From Desulfovibrio sp. (lineage in GTDB: Bacteria > Desulfobacterota > Desulfovibrionia > Desulfovibrionales > Desulfovibrionaceae), in the NCBI GenBank assembly GCA_014804905.1, contig JAAUYX010000009.1, positions 46,731 to 55,113 on the forward strand: a DNA stretch of 8,383 bases. The letters are read 5' to 3'. Made by a program: the position numbers and the translations under genes. The notes below the pieces were generated by a model. It was not told the DNA's origin, ran no database searches, and saw nothing but the letters and a program-made list of their open reading frames with translations. Of this stretch, positions 1 to 7,056 are shown in pieces. How positions within the stretch are numbered: position 1 is the stretch's first letter; the number at the start of each line of letters is the position of its first letter.

Positions 1-560
1 GCCACGGAGCAAAAGTCCACGCCGAGCATGGCCGAGCCCACCATGAGCGAATTGCCCATGTTGTAGCGGGCGTCCCCGAGATAGGCGAGGCGCTGCTGGG
101 CGAGCGGCTTCTGGCAGGTCTCGCGCATGGTGAGCATGTCGGCGAGAAGCTGCGTGGGATGCCATTCATTGGTCAGGCCGTTCCACACGGGCACGGAGGC
201 ATATTCGGCGAGGGCCTCCACACGGGCCTGCTCGAAGCCCCGGTACTCGATGCCGTCGAAAAAGCCCGAGAGCACCCTTGCCGTATCGGGCAGGGATTCC
301 TTCTTGCCCATCTGCGAGCCCGTGGGGCCGAGATAGGTGACGTGCGCGCCCTGGTCATGCGCGCCGACCTCAAAGGCGCAGCGGGTGCGCGTGGAGTCTT
401 TCTCGAAAAGCAGGGCGATATTGCGGCCCTCAAGGAAGCGCGGCTCGCGCCCGGCCTTCTTGGCGGCCTTGAGGCGCGCCGCAAGGTCGAGGAGATAAAC
501 GAGGTCCTCGGGGGTGAAGTCGATTTCCTTGAGAAAATCCCGGCCGGCAAGCCTGTTCAT
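1..560 (-). CDS. argF: Ornithine carbamoyltransferase, 3' end cut by window
   Basis: Transfers the carbamoyl group of carbamoyl phosphate to ornithine to make citrulline, a cytoplasmic step of arginine synthesis. The 186 visible codons hold the carbamoyl-phosphate-binding motif STRTR at residues 56-60 (context FEKDSTRTRCAFEV), QMGKKES at about 83-89, HPTQ at 134-137 and the start of the second domain, GDARYNMGNSL, at 162-172. The family is usually 300-335 residues, so the ornithine-binding C-terminal part lies left of the window. The ATG at 560 is chosen because GGAG lies 7 bases upstream and the protein begins where family members begin. It follows the argA-like gene by 70 bases on the same strand, so the two may form an arginine operon. 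Sequence alone does not exclude a catabolic form, but the argA neighbour favours the anabolic role. Confidence 0.95.
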   Translation of the reverse strand, partial: MNRLAGRDFLKEIDFTPEDLVYLLDLAARLKAAKKAGREPRFLEGRNIALLFEKDSTRTRCAFEVGAHDQGAHVTYLGPTGSQMGKKESLPDTARVLSGFFDGIEYRGFEQARVEALAEYASVPVWNGLTNEWHPTQLLADMLTMRETCQKPLAQQRLAYLGDARYNMGNSLMVGSAMLGVDFCSV

Positions 561-630
561 GTGCGTGCTCCGATGGCCCGTGACGGCCACAAGGGGGAAA
601 GGGATAGGGCGGCGCATGGCCGCGGCGCGC

Positions 631-1290
631 TCAGTCCGTAAGGGACCGGATCATGCCGATTTCGTCACAGCGGTAGAACTTGGGGCACTTGCTGCACTCC
701 ACCCAGACAACGGGGGGCAGGTTTTCGCGCTCAAATTCGGTAAAGCCGCAGTTGCGGAAAAACGTGGCCACAAGGGTGAACACAAAGACGCGGGGTATGC
801 CCAGATAACGGCAGCGGTCCACCAGGGCGGCGACGAGCCTGCGCCCGAGGCCCCTGTCCTGGCAGGACGGGTGCACCGCGATGGAGCGTATCTCCGCAAG
901 GTCTGCCCAGAGCACATGCAGGGCCCCGCAGGCAACCACGGTCTCCGCACCGCTTTCCGCCGCCGGGGCCGTCACCACCATGTAGTCCTGGATATGCTGG
1001 TAGAGGTATTGCGGGCCGCGGGCCAGCATCACGTTGGACGAGGCGTATTGATTGATGAGCGCGGACATGCTGTGCACGTCCGACACGCGCGCCGGACGAA
1101 TCTCCAGCTTCGCATCGGGCGCAAGGCGCACTTCGGGCACCGTGGTGGGAACGGTGGAAGGAACACTGCCAGATTCAAAGCGCGGGATGGCAACGGGCAT
1201 GGCGGCGGGACCTGCGAAAGAAAGAGTGAACGCCACGGCCAAAAGGCCAGCGCGCCCGCCAGCGCATGAACGGTCACCATGACCGTCCAT
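631..1290 (-). CDS. argA: GNAT N-acetyltransferase, probable short-form N-acetylglutamate synthase
   Basis: Probably acetylates glutamate with acetyl-CoA, the first step of arginine synthesis. The GNAT domain starts near residue 62 (LEIRPARVSDV). The acetyl-CoA loop is Q144-D-R-G147-L-G149, inside SIAVHPSCQDRGLGRRLV. The C-terminus holds W196, a Cys cluster C199-x2-C202-P-K and C208-D-E, a pattern I associate with the short GNAT-only N-acetylglutamate synthases that lack the amino-acid-kinase domain. The following gene is argF, 70 bases on, which supports this role. The start is uncertain. The frame is open from ATG 1290, but no ribosome binding site precedes it, nor ATG 1200 (residue 31). 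Residues 15-35 are hydrophobic and 36-61 are rich in Ser, Thr, Pro and Val, unlike the family, which is about 150 residues. The true start may be a GTG near residue 54. Activity of such a domain on another substrate cannot be excluded. Confidence 0.82.
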   Translation of the reverse strand: MDGHGDRSCAGGRAGLLAVAFTLSFAGPAAMPVAIPRFESGSVPSTVPTTVPEVRLAPDAKLEIRPARVSDVHSMSALINQYASSNVMLARGPQYLYQHIQDYMVVTAPAAESGAETVVACGALHVLWADLAEIRSIAVHPSCQDRGLGRRLVAALVDRCRYLGIPRVFVFTLVATFFRNCGFTEFERENLPPVVWVECSKCPKFYRCDEIGMIRSLTD

Positions 1291-1309
1291 GCGCGCCGGG
1301 CGCAGCCGT

Positions 1310-1332
1310 AAAAAGGTGTTCCTACTGGAACA
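1310..1332 (-). terminator. Rho-independent terminator after grpE
   Basis: Read on the minus strand, the stem TGTTCC / GGAACA closes a four-base loop AGTA and is followed by CC and five T. It lies between the grpE stop (1375) and the argA-like gene, so it should end grpE transcription. A second perfect hairpin, AGCCCG-GAA-CGGGCT (1347-1361), sits just upstream in the same 3' leader but has no T run. The terminator ends only 20 bases before the longest possible argA start, which leaves little room for a separate argA promoter unless argA begins further in. Confidence 0.75.
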
Positions 1333-1374
1333 TGGAGCGAATGTCCAGCCCGTTCCGGGCTTTGCAGGCTCCCG

Positions 1375-2034
1375 CTACTGGTTGATCATCACCTTGGCGG
1401 CGCGGAGCAGGCGGTCATTGAGCTTGTAGCCGCGCTGCATGACGCGCGTCACCGAGCCGGGGGCGAGGTCCGGGTTGGGCTCGAAGCCCACGGCCTCGTG
1501 CACCTCGGGATTGAACTCGTCGCCCACCTCGCCGAGCGCCTTGAGGCCGTTCTTGTCGAGCGCGTCGAGGAGCAGCTTGCGCGTCATGGCGACGCCCTGG
1601 AGCATGTCCTTGCAGGCCTCGTGCTGGCTGCCGTACTGGAGAGCAAGGTCCAGGTTGTCGAGGCTGGGGAGAAGGTCGCCGAGGACCTTTTCCGCCGCGA
1701 AGCGCATCTGCTCCTGATGCTCGCGGGTCAGGCGCTTCTTGAAATTCTCCATTTCCGCCGCGGTGCGCAGGCGCAGTTCCTCCATCTCAGCCTTGCAGCG
1801 GGCCACGGCCTCATTTTTCTCGGCCTGGGGCTCGGGCGCGTTCTCGGCCTCGGCGGAAGGCTCCACCACGTCCTGCACGGCATCGGCCGCATCGGCCAGG
1901 TTCGCGGCGTCGTGCTCCTGCGATGCGCCGTCGCCGGCAAAGGCGTCTTCAGGGCGCGGCTGTTCCTGCTCTTCTTCGTGATGCCGGGCGCCGGGCCGGA
2001 AGGCGGTATATGGGTGCATCATATGACGCTTCAT
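1375..2034 (-). CDS. grpE: GrpE, nucleotide exchange factor of DnaK
   Basis: Cytoplasmic heat-shock co-chaperone that releases ADP from DnaK so that bound client protein is let go. The 219-residue product has an acidic, Ala/Glu-rich and probably disordered N-terminus (18-75). A long helical stretch (about 76-130) contains the family core ENFKKR (96-101) and DLLPSLDNLDLAL (120-132). The C-terminal beta wing carries DEFNPEVHEAV (172-182) and ends with GYKLNDRLLRAAKVMINQ (202-219). Length is typical of the family. ATG 2034 is chosen because AGGAGG lies four bases upstream; the other Met codons at residues 5 and 6 are too far from it. No dnaK, dnaJ or hrcA is in the window; the gene stands alone, divergent from hisD, and is closed by a terminator. 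Confidence 0.95.
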   Translation of the reverse strand: MKRHMMHPYTAFRPGARHHEEEQEQPRPEDAFAGDGASQEHDAANLADAADAVQDVVEPSAEAENAPEPQAEKNEAVARCKAEMEELRLRTAAEMENFKKRLTREHQEQMRFAAEKVLGDLLPSLDNLDLALQYGSQHEACKDMLQGVAMTRKLLLDALDKNGLKALGEVGDEFNPEVHEAVGFEPNPDLAPGSVTRVMQRGYKLNDRLLRAAKVMINQ

Positions 2035-2057
2035 GATTCCTCCTCAAGGATGATGCG

Positions 2058-2085
2058 CCGGCCGTGCGGGCAGGGCCCCGGCCAG
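2058..2085 (-). promoter_or_regulatory. GC-rich hairpin in the grpE leader
   Basis: On the minus strand CTGGCCG pairs with CGGCCGG (seven pairs, one G-T wobble) around a 14-base loop. It lies 13 bases upstream of the grpE AGGAGG. Heat-shock leaders sometimes hold structures that affect translation, but this stem does not cover the ribosome binding site, so a thermosensor role is speculative. It could simply be GC-rich leader sequence. Confidence 0.25.
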
Positions 2086-2095
2086 CGGGTACATG

Positions 2096-2128
2096 TATTG
2101 AGGTACTTTTGAGAAGGGCCCGTGTCAA
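2096..2128 (-). promoter_or_regulatory. Candidate grpE promoter
   Basis: A perfect -35 hexamer TTGACA (as CTTGACA) is read on the minus strand at 2128-2123. The expected -10 at 17 bases (TACCTC) is poor. CCTCAATA, slightly like the heat-shock sigma -10 CCCCATnT, occurs 19 bases after the hexamer, which is longer than the usual heat-shock spacing. No CIRCE inverted repeat is seen. The same 178-base intergenic region must also hold the hisD promoter, for which I found no convincing match. Two GGGCCC sites (2116 and 2136) and the palindrome TACATGTA (2090-2097) lie here. Confidence 0.25.
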
Positions 2129-2212
2129 GATGCATGGGCCCCGCCGCAAGGCGCGGCTCGACATTCGGCAAACATTCCTGTACACCACTTGCACCATGCG
2201 AGGAGACCGTCC

Positions 2213-3535
2213 ATGACCTGCCGCCTGCTCCATATCCAGAACGAAAAAGACTGGGCCTCTGCCTCCCAATGGCTCAAGGGGCGCACCACGCCCGACGCCG
2301 GGGTGGAGGCGGCCGTGCGCGACATCATCGCCGCCGTGCGCGAGCGGGGCGACGCTGCCCTTGTGGACTATACCCGGAAATTTGACGCACCGGAGTTCAC
2401 CCTCCCCGTGCGCGTGAGCCCGCAGGAAATCGCGCGGGCGGCCGCCTCCGTACCCGTGGAAAACCGGGAATACATCTGTGGGGCCGCGGCCAATATCCGC
2501 GCCTTCCATGAGGCGCAGCTCGACCGCTCCTGGTTCGTGACGCGACCGGACGGCAGCATTCTGGGCCAGCGCGTGCTCCCCGTGGATGCGGTGGGCCTCT
2601 ATGTGCCGGGCGGCCAGGGCGGCAACACGCCGCTCATCTCGAGCCTGCTCATGAACGCCATCCCGGCCCAGGTGGCCGGGGTGCCGCGCCTTGCGGTGTG
2701 CACGCCGCCGCGCGCCGACGGCAGTGTGGATGCGCATCTTCTCGCGGCGGCGCACCTCCTGGACATCGAGGAAGTCTACCGTGTGGGCGGCGCCTGGAGC
2801 ATAGCGGCGCTGGCCCTCGGCACGGAGAGCGTGGCGCGCGTGGATGTCATCGCCGGGCCCGGCAATATCTATGTGACCACGGCCAAGCGCCTCCTCCAGG
2901 GCATGGTGGGCATCGACATGATAGCGGGCCCGAGCGAGGTGCTCATCCTTGCCGATGACAGCGCCAATCCGGCCTGGGTGGCGGCCGACATGCTCTCCCA
3001 GGCGGAGCATGACGCCCTTGCCTGCGCCATCTGTATTACCGACTCCGGAAGGCTCGCCGAGCGCCTGCCGCAGGAGCTGGAAAAGCAGTGCGCCGCCCTT
3101 CCCCGCGCGGAGATCGCCTCCCGCTCGCTCGCGGACTGGGGCTGTATCGCCGTCGTGCCCGACCTCGCCACCGGCATTGCCATTGCCAACCACGTCGCGC
3201 CGGAGCATCTCGAAGTCTCCACCCGTGACCCCTGGGCCGTTTTGCCGTATATCCGCCACGCAGGCGCGGCCTTCCTCGGCGAGCACAGCCCGGAACCCGT
3301 GGGCGACTACTACGCGGGCCCCAACCATGTGCTGCCAACCCTGGGGACGGCGCGCTTTTCCTCCGCCCTGTCGGTGCAGACATTCTGCAAAAAAACAAGT
3401 ATCGTTGCCGCCTCGCCCGCATTTCTGGAAAAGAACGCCGAAGCCATCACCGCCCTCGCGCGTCTGGAAGGGCTAGAAGCCCACGCCCGCTCGGTGGAGG
3501 CCCGGCGCAGGCGCGGCGGCGCAGCCCAGAAATAG
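2213..3535 (+). CDS. hisD: Histidinol dehydrogenase
   Basis: Zinc enzyme that oxidises L-histidinol to L-histidine in two NAD-dependent steps, ending histidine synthesis. The 440-residue protein has the family signature from VDVIAGPGNIYV through IDMIAGPSEVLILAD to SQAEHD. Zinc ligands are visible at Q263, H266, D365 (PVGDYYAGPNH) and H424 (EAHARSV). The catalytic pair E331-H332 is in APEHLE. Each is shifted by four or five from the E. coli residues I recall (Q259, H262, E326, H327, D360, H419). ATG 2213 is chosen because AGGAG lies seven bases upstream at 2201-2205; an in-frame TTG at 2189 would add eight residues without a binding site. It is first in the plus-strand run, 33 bases before purC. 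No other his gene is present, so it is a dispersed his gene. Confidence 0.97.
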   Translation: MTCRLLHIQNEKDWASASQWLKGRTTPDAGVEAAVRDIIAAVRERGDAALVDYTRKFDAPEFTLPVRVSPQEIARAAASVPVENREYICGAAANIRAFHEAQLDRSWFVTRPDGSILGQRVLPVDAVGLYVPGGQGGNTPLISSLLMNAIPAQVAGVPRLAVCTPPRADGSVDAHLLAAAHLLDIEEVYRVGGAWSIAALALGTESVARVDVIAGPGNIYVTTAKRLLQGMVGIDMIAGPSEVLILADDSANPAWVAADMLSQAEHDALACAICITDSGRLAERLPQELEKQCAALPRAEIASRSLADWGCIAVVPDLATGIAIANHVAPEHLEVSTRDPWAVLPYIRHAGAAFLGEHSPEPVGDYYAGPNHVLPTLGTARFSSALSVQTFCKKTSIVAASPAFLEKNAEAITALARLEGLEAHARSVEARRRRGGAAQK

Positions 3536-3568
3536 CGCGCGGCAGCAGCCAGCCCGCAAGGAGCTTCC

Positions 3569-4450
3569 ATGAAAGTTGTCACCAAGACGGACATCAGCGC
3601 CTATCCCCTGCGTTCGCGCGGCAAGGTCCGGGACATTTATGAGGTTGACGACGACACCCTGCTCATCGTCACCACGGACCGCATGTCCGCCTTTGACGTC
3701 ATCATGGCCGAGCCCATCCCCTACAAGGGCGTCATCCTCAACAAGATCACCCTGTACTGGATGCGGAAATTTGAGGATATCATCCCCAACCACATCCTTG
3801 AGAGCGATGTGGACCGCTTCCCCAAGGCTCTCGCCCCGTGGAAGAACGAGCTCGAGGGCCGCGCCGTGCTGGTGCGCAAGGCCCAGCCGCTGCCCGTGGA
3901 ATGTATCGTGCGCGGCTATATCACGGGCTCGGGCCTCAAGAACTACGAGGCCACGGGCATGATTTGCGGGCACAAGCTCCCGGCGGGTCTGCGCGAGGCC
4001 GACCGGCTGGACCCGGCCATTTTCACGCCGTCCACCAAGGCGGAGCTCGGCAGGCATGACGAAAACATCACGCTGGCCCAGGCGGCTGCCCTCTTGGGCG
4101 ACGAAACGGCGAAGGCCGTCTCGGCGCTGTCGCGCGAGCTCTACAATGCCGGGCGCGCCCATGCCGCCGGGCGCGGCATCATCGTGGCCGACACCAAGTT
4201 CGAGTTCGGCTTCATCAACGGCACCCTGCACCTCATCGACGAGGTGCTCACCCCGGATTCGTCCCGCTTCTGGCCCGAGGCCACCTATGCCCCCGGCAAG
4301 GTGCAACCCAGCTTTGACAAGCAATTCCTGCGCAACTGGCTCAACGCCCAGCCGTGGAACAAGGAACCGCCGCCGCCCGCCCTGCCCCAGGACGTCATTG
4401 ATGCCACGGCGAAACGCTATCAGGAAGCCTACGATATTCTGACCAAGTGA
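3569..4450 (+). CDS. purC: Phosphoribosylaminoimidazole-succinocarboxamide (SAICAR) synthase
   Basis: Uses ATP to join CAIR and aspartate into SAICAR, a cytoplasmic step of purine synthesis. The 293-residue protein is the longer form of the family (E. coli PurC is about 237). Visible motifs are SRGKVRDIYEV (16-26), the ATP-site stretch TTDRMSAFDVIM (about 35-46), VRGYITGSGLKNY (about 112-124), STKAELGRHDENIT (about 155-168) and the late DTKFEFGF and LIDEVLTPDSSRFW. The last two match the known substrate-site pattern of the family. AAGGAG precedes the ATG by five bases. It sits 33 bases after hisD and 45 before fabI on the same strand, so it is likely co-transcribed with both, although the three pathways are unrelated. 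Confidence 0.97.
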   Translation: MKVVTKTDISAYPLRSRGKVRDIYEVDDDTLLIVTTDRMSAFDVIMAEPIPYKGVILNKITLYWMRKFEDIIPNHILESDVDRFPKALAPWKNELEGRAVLVRKAQPLPVECIVRGYITGSGLKNYEATGMICGHKLPAGLREADRLDPAIFTPSTKAELGRHDENITLAQAAALLGDETAKAVSALSRELYNAGRAHAAGRGIIVADTKFEFGFINGTLHLIDEVLTPDSSRFWPEATYAPGKVQPSFDKQFLRNWLNAQPWNKEPPPPALPQDVIDATAKRYQEAYDILTK

Positions 4451-4495
4451 CGCGGGCGTGCCCGGAGCCGCCGGCCAAGCGCCAAAGGAGGAAAC

Positions 4496-5263
<768 letters not shown>

Positions 5264-5317
5264 AAGGGTTCGTGGGGGCGATGCCATGCCGCACCGTGAC
5301 GCCATGAGGTAAGCGCC

Positions 5318-5446
5318 GTGGACTATGTCAACGCCATCGGCATTGCCCTGTTCGCCCTTTTCGGGCTCTGGGCCTTCCAGAAAGGGGCAGAGGCGCGCAA
5401 GGGGAAACGTCCGCCCGAGGAACGCCGCAAGGACGACCGGGACTAG
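5318..5446 (+). CDS. Small membrane protein, 42 residues, unknown
   Basis: I do not recognise this gene. It starts with GTG at 5318; GAGG at 5306-5309 is a fair ribosome binding site. Residues 4-20 (VNAIGIALFALFGLWAF) form one membrane helix. The rest is highly charged and basic (KGAEARKGKRPPEERRKDDRD), which by the positive-inside rule puts the C-terminus in the cytoplasm. Codon third positions are mostly G or C, as in the neighbouring genes. It lies 54 bases after fabI on the same strand and is probably in the same transcript. The upstream ATG at 5304 reaches a stop at once, so GTG is the only sensible start. Confidence 0.6.
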   Translation: MDYVNAIGIALFALFGLWAFQKGAEARKGKRPPEERRKDDRD

Positions 5447-5447
5447 T

Positions 5448-5470
5448 CCGCTGGCCGGCCACCGGGTTTT
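5448..5470 (+). terminator. Possible weak terminator or attenuator
   Basis: Directly after the 42-codon gene, CCG-C-TGG / CCA-C-CGG can pair around CCGG with one C-C mismatch, followed by G and four T. The stem is short and imperfect. It may reduce readthrough into the next small gene or be chance in GC-rich DNA. Confidence 0.25.
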
Positions 5471-5502
5471 ATAGGGCAGTAAGGCTCGCGCAGGGAGGCA
5501 GC

Positions 5503-5682
5503 ATGTTCTGGAGCATCCTTGTCATTGCGCTCGTGGCAGGGCTCGCGTGGCTCATCCGCAAGGGCGTCAAGGGCACGCCCTTTGCGCACCGTTGCCCCTG
5601 TACCCCCTATGTGGCGCACCTGAAATGGCGCGAAAAGCGCGACGAGCCCCCGGATGGCAAGAAGCCCGAACAGCTCTGGTGA
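5503..5682 (+). CDS. Small membrane protein, 59 residues, unknown
   Basis: I do not recognise this gene. ATG 5503 follows a good GGGAGG (5493-5498). Residues 2-18 (FWSILVIALVAGLAWLI) form one N-terminal membrane helix, followed by a basic patch (RKGVKG), a Cys pair CPC at 31-33 and a charged tail ending KKPEQLW. This suggests a single-pass protein with a cytoplasmic tail; the Cys pair could bind metal or be redox active, which is a guess. It lies 56 bases after the 42-codon gene and is the last gene before the tRNA. The clear binding site, membrane segment and GC-rich third positions argue that it is real. Confidence 0.65.
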   Translation: MFWSILVIALVAGLAWLIRKGVKGTPFAHRCPCTPYVAHLKWREKRDEPPDGKKPEQLW

Positions 5683-5713
5683 ACCGGGCCGATTTGCGCC
5701 GCAGGGAATGGTT

Positions 5714-5731
5714 GCGGGCCCCGCTTTTTTT
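5714..5731 (+). terminator. Possible terminator at end of the hisD-fabI run
   Basis: A GC-rich inverted repeat GCGG-GCC-CCGC is followed at once by seven T (5725-5731). The stem is only four pairs with a three-base loop, so it is weak by itself, but the T run is the longest in this part of the window and the place, 31 bases after the last gene, is right. Confidence 0.4.
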
Positions 5732-5747
5732 GAGGCGCACGCAAGAC

Positions 5748-5776
5748 TTGCGCCCGGTCGCAAATTGGGGTAAATA
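5748..5776 (+). promoter_or_regulatory. Candidate promoter of tRNA-Ser
   Basis: TTGCGC (5748-5753) and TAAATA (5771-5776) are 17 bases apart. The -10 ends 28 bases before the mature tRNA, a plausible leader. The -35 matches only TTG and overlaps an inverted repeat GGCGCA / TGCGCC (5734-5739 / 5749-5754). Confidence 0.4.
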
Positions 5777-5804
5777 ATGCCGTTCCCAATGTGCGGGAGC
5801 ATCA

Positions 5805-5893
5805 GGAGAGGTGTCCGAGCTGGTCTAAGGAGCACGATTGGAAATCGTGTGTGGGTAACACCACCGGGAGTTCGAATCTCCCCCTCTCCGCCA
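5805..5893 (+). tRNA. tRNA-Ser (anticodon GGA)
   Basis: Decodes UCC and UCU. The acceptor stem GGAGAGG (5805-5811) pairs fully with CCTCTCC (5883-5889), followed by discriminator G at 5890 and an encoded CCA (5891-5893). The anticodon stem CACGA / TCGTG encloses the loop TTGGAAA, with GGA at positions 34-36. A long variable arm (around GTGGGTAACACCAC) marks it as a class II tRNA, and the T arm GGGAG-TTCGAAT-CTCCC is perfect. The intact 3' end is next to an integrase pseudogene, the usual position of an attachment site for P4-type integrases. Confidence 0.97.
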
Positions 5894-6050
5894 CAGAGCC
5901 GTCCATCTTGGTTCGGGACAGTCCAAAAAGCGTTGCCTGGCAAGGCATTGGGCAAAACGGGCGTCCAGCCAAGAGCGATTAAGTCCAGAGATTCTCTTCA
6001 TTTTATGAGGTATTCCGCGGGGTATAACACCCTCGCCAGGCGAATACCCA
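5894..6050 (+). other. Junction region between tRNA-Ser and integrase pseudogene, probable attL arm
   Basis: No gene is seen here. Three short inverted repeats with a single central base occur: GGAC-A-GTCC (5916-5924), TTGCC-T-GGCAA (5933-5943) and TCGCC-A-GGCGA (6033-6043). In family elements this stretch normally holds the integrase promoter and arm-type binding sites. Assigning the repeats to either role is inference. Confidence 0.4.
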
Positions 6051-7056
6051 ATGTCTCTTGTCCACTTCGCGCTTCGTGCGCCCAAGTTCCTCTTCGCGCC
6101 CTAAAACTCTCTGATGGTAGCAGCCTTTTTCTATTCACCTCCCGCATGGTACCAAAAGCTGGCGCGTCAAAGACCTTGTCCAAGGGCCCTAAAAACTCCT
6201 CACGCTGGGCACATACCCCCAACTTTCTCTGAAGGAGGCGCGGGAAGCCTGCGCTGCTGCCAAAAAGCAATTGAGCAGCGGCGTTGACCCTGGGGCCGAG
6301 AAAAAGCTCCGCGCGAAGAGCCTCCAGACGCCCTTTGAAGCCGTGGCACGGGAGTGGCACGCCAATCAGGGCGCTGTCTGGACAGAAAACTATGCAAAAG
6401 ACGTGATGGAGCGGATCGCCAAAAACATCATCCCCTATCTTGGCAATCGCCCTATTGCAGAGTTCACGGCGTCAGAATTGCTTTCCGTCCTCCGCAAAAT
6501 TGAAATTCGCGGCGCTGTTGACCAGGCCCATCGGGTACGGGGCATCTGTTCCCTGATTTTCCGTTTTTCCATCGCCTCAGACCGAGCCGAACGCGACACG
6601 CTGCCGATTTGCGAGGCGCGCTCAAAACGCACGTCGTGGCGCCACGCGCCCCCATCATTGAACCAAAAGCCATAGGCGGTCTCCAGCGGGCCATGGATGA
6701 CTTCCCGGGTACCTTCACTGTCAAGGCCGGGCTGCAACTGCTGGCGCTGACCTTCTTGCGCCCCTGTGAGGTGTGCCTCGGGGAATGGTCGGAAATCGAC
6801 TTTGAGGAAAACCTTTGGCGCATTCCTGCCAAACGCATGAAGATGCGCCATGCCCATCTGGTGCCCCTTTCTTCGCAATCGCTGGAAATTCTGCATACGC
6901 TTCACGATATGAGCGGAGTCGGACGGTTGATGTTTCCGGGACTGTGCTCCCCTGACAAAGCGATCAGCGATGACGCGTTCATCGCGGCTCTGCACTGTAT
7001 GGGGTACGCCAAGGAAGAAATGTGTGCGCATGTGTTCCGTGCAATGGCTTCAACTG
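6051..7056 (+). pseudogene. P4-type tyrosine integrase, decayed and 3'-truncated
   Basis: Site-specific recombinase that would have integrated an element at the tRNA. Reading across frames gives the family order. The N-terminal arm-binding domain runs from ATG 6051 (MSLVHFALRAPK...), through KLSDG and GTKSWRVK, to LLTLGTYPQLSLKEAREA. The core-binding domain covers FEAVAREWHANQ to LIFRFSIASDRAERD. The catalytic domain has LRPCEV with the first Arg, KMRHAHLVPLS and HVFRAMAST. Lesions: one base lost at about 6103 (TAA at 6102), one lost at about 6139-6142, a TAA at 6190 where the family has GAA, and one lost at about 6600 (expected AAD read as LPI). The three losses move the frame step by step and return it to the original. 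Sequence stops matching after MAST at about 7055, so the second catalytic His and the Tyr nucleophile are missing. It cannot make active protein. Confidence 0.85.

Noticed and set aside
514..1269. Plus-strand 251-codon frame opposite argA
   Set aside because: Antisense of the GNAT gene, whose motifs are clear on the minus strand.
1347..1361. Perfect hairpin AGCCCG-TTC-CGGGCT as a separate terminator
   Set aside because: No T run on either strand; treated as part of the grpE 3' leader before the better terminator at 1310-1332.
2090..2141. TACATGTA palindrome and paired GGGCCC sites as operators
   Set aside because: Short palindromes expected by chance in such DNA; no link to a known regulator could be made.
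1949..3328. Minus-strand 459-codon frame opposite hisD
   Set aside because: Antisense of hisD; no domain seen, and it overlaps the true grpE start in another frame.
5443..5955. Minus-strand 170-codon open frame across the tRNA
   Set aside because: Its recognisable part (GEIRTPGGVTHTRFP) is antisense tRNA-Ser, a common source of false proteins; the rest opposes the small genes.
5825..6085. Minus-strand 86-codon frame containing RRGGDSNSRW
   Set aside because: Also antisense of the tRNA-Ser gene and its flank; no binding site and no family match.
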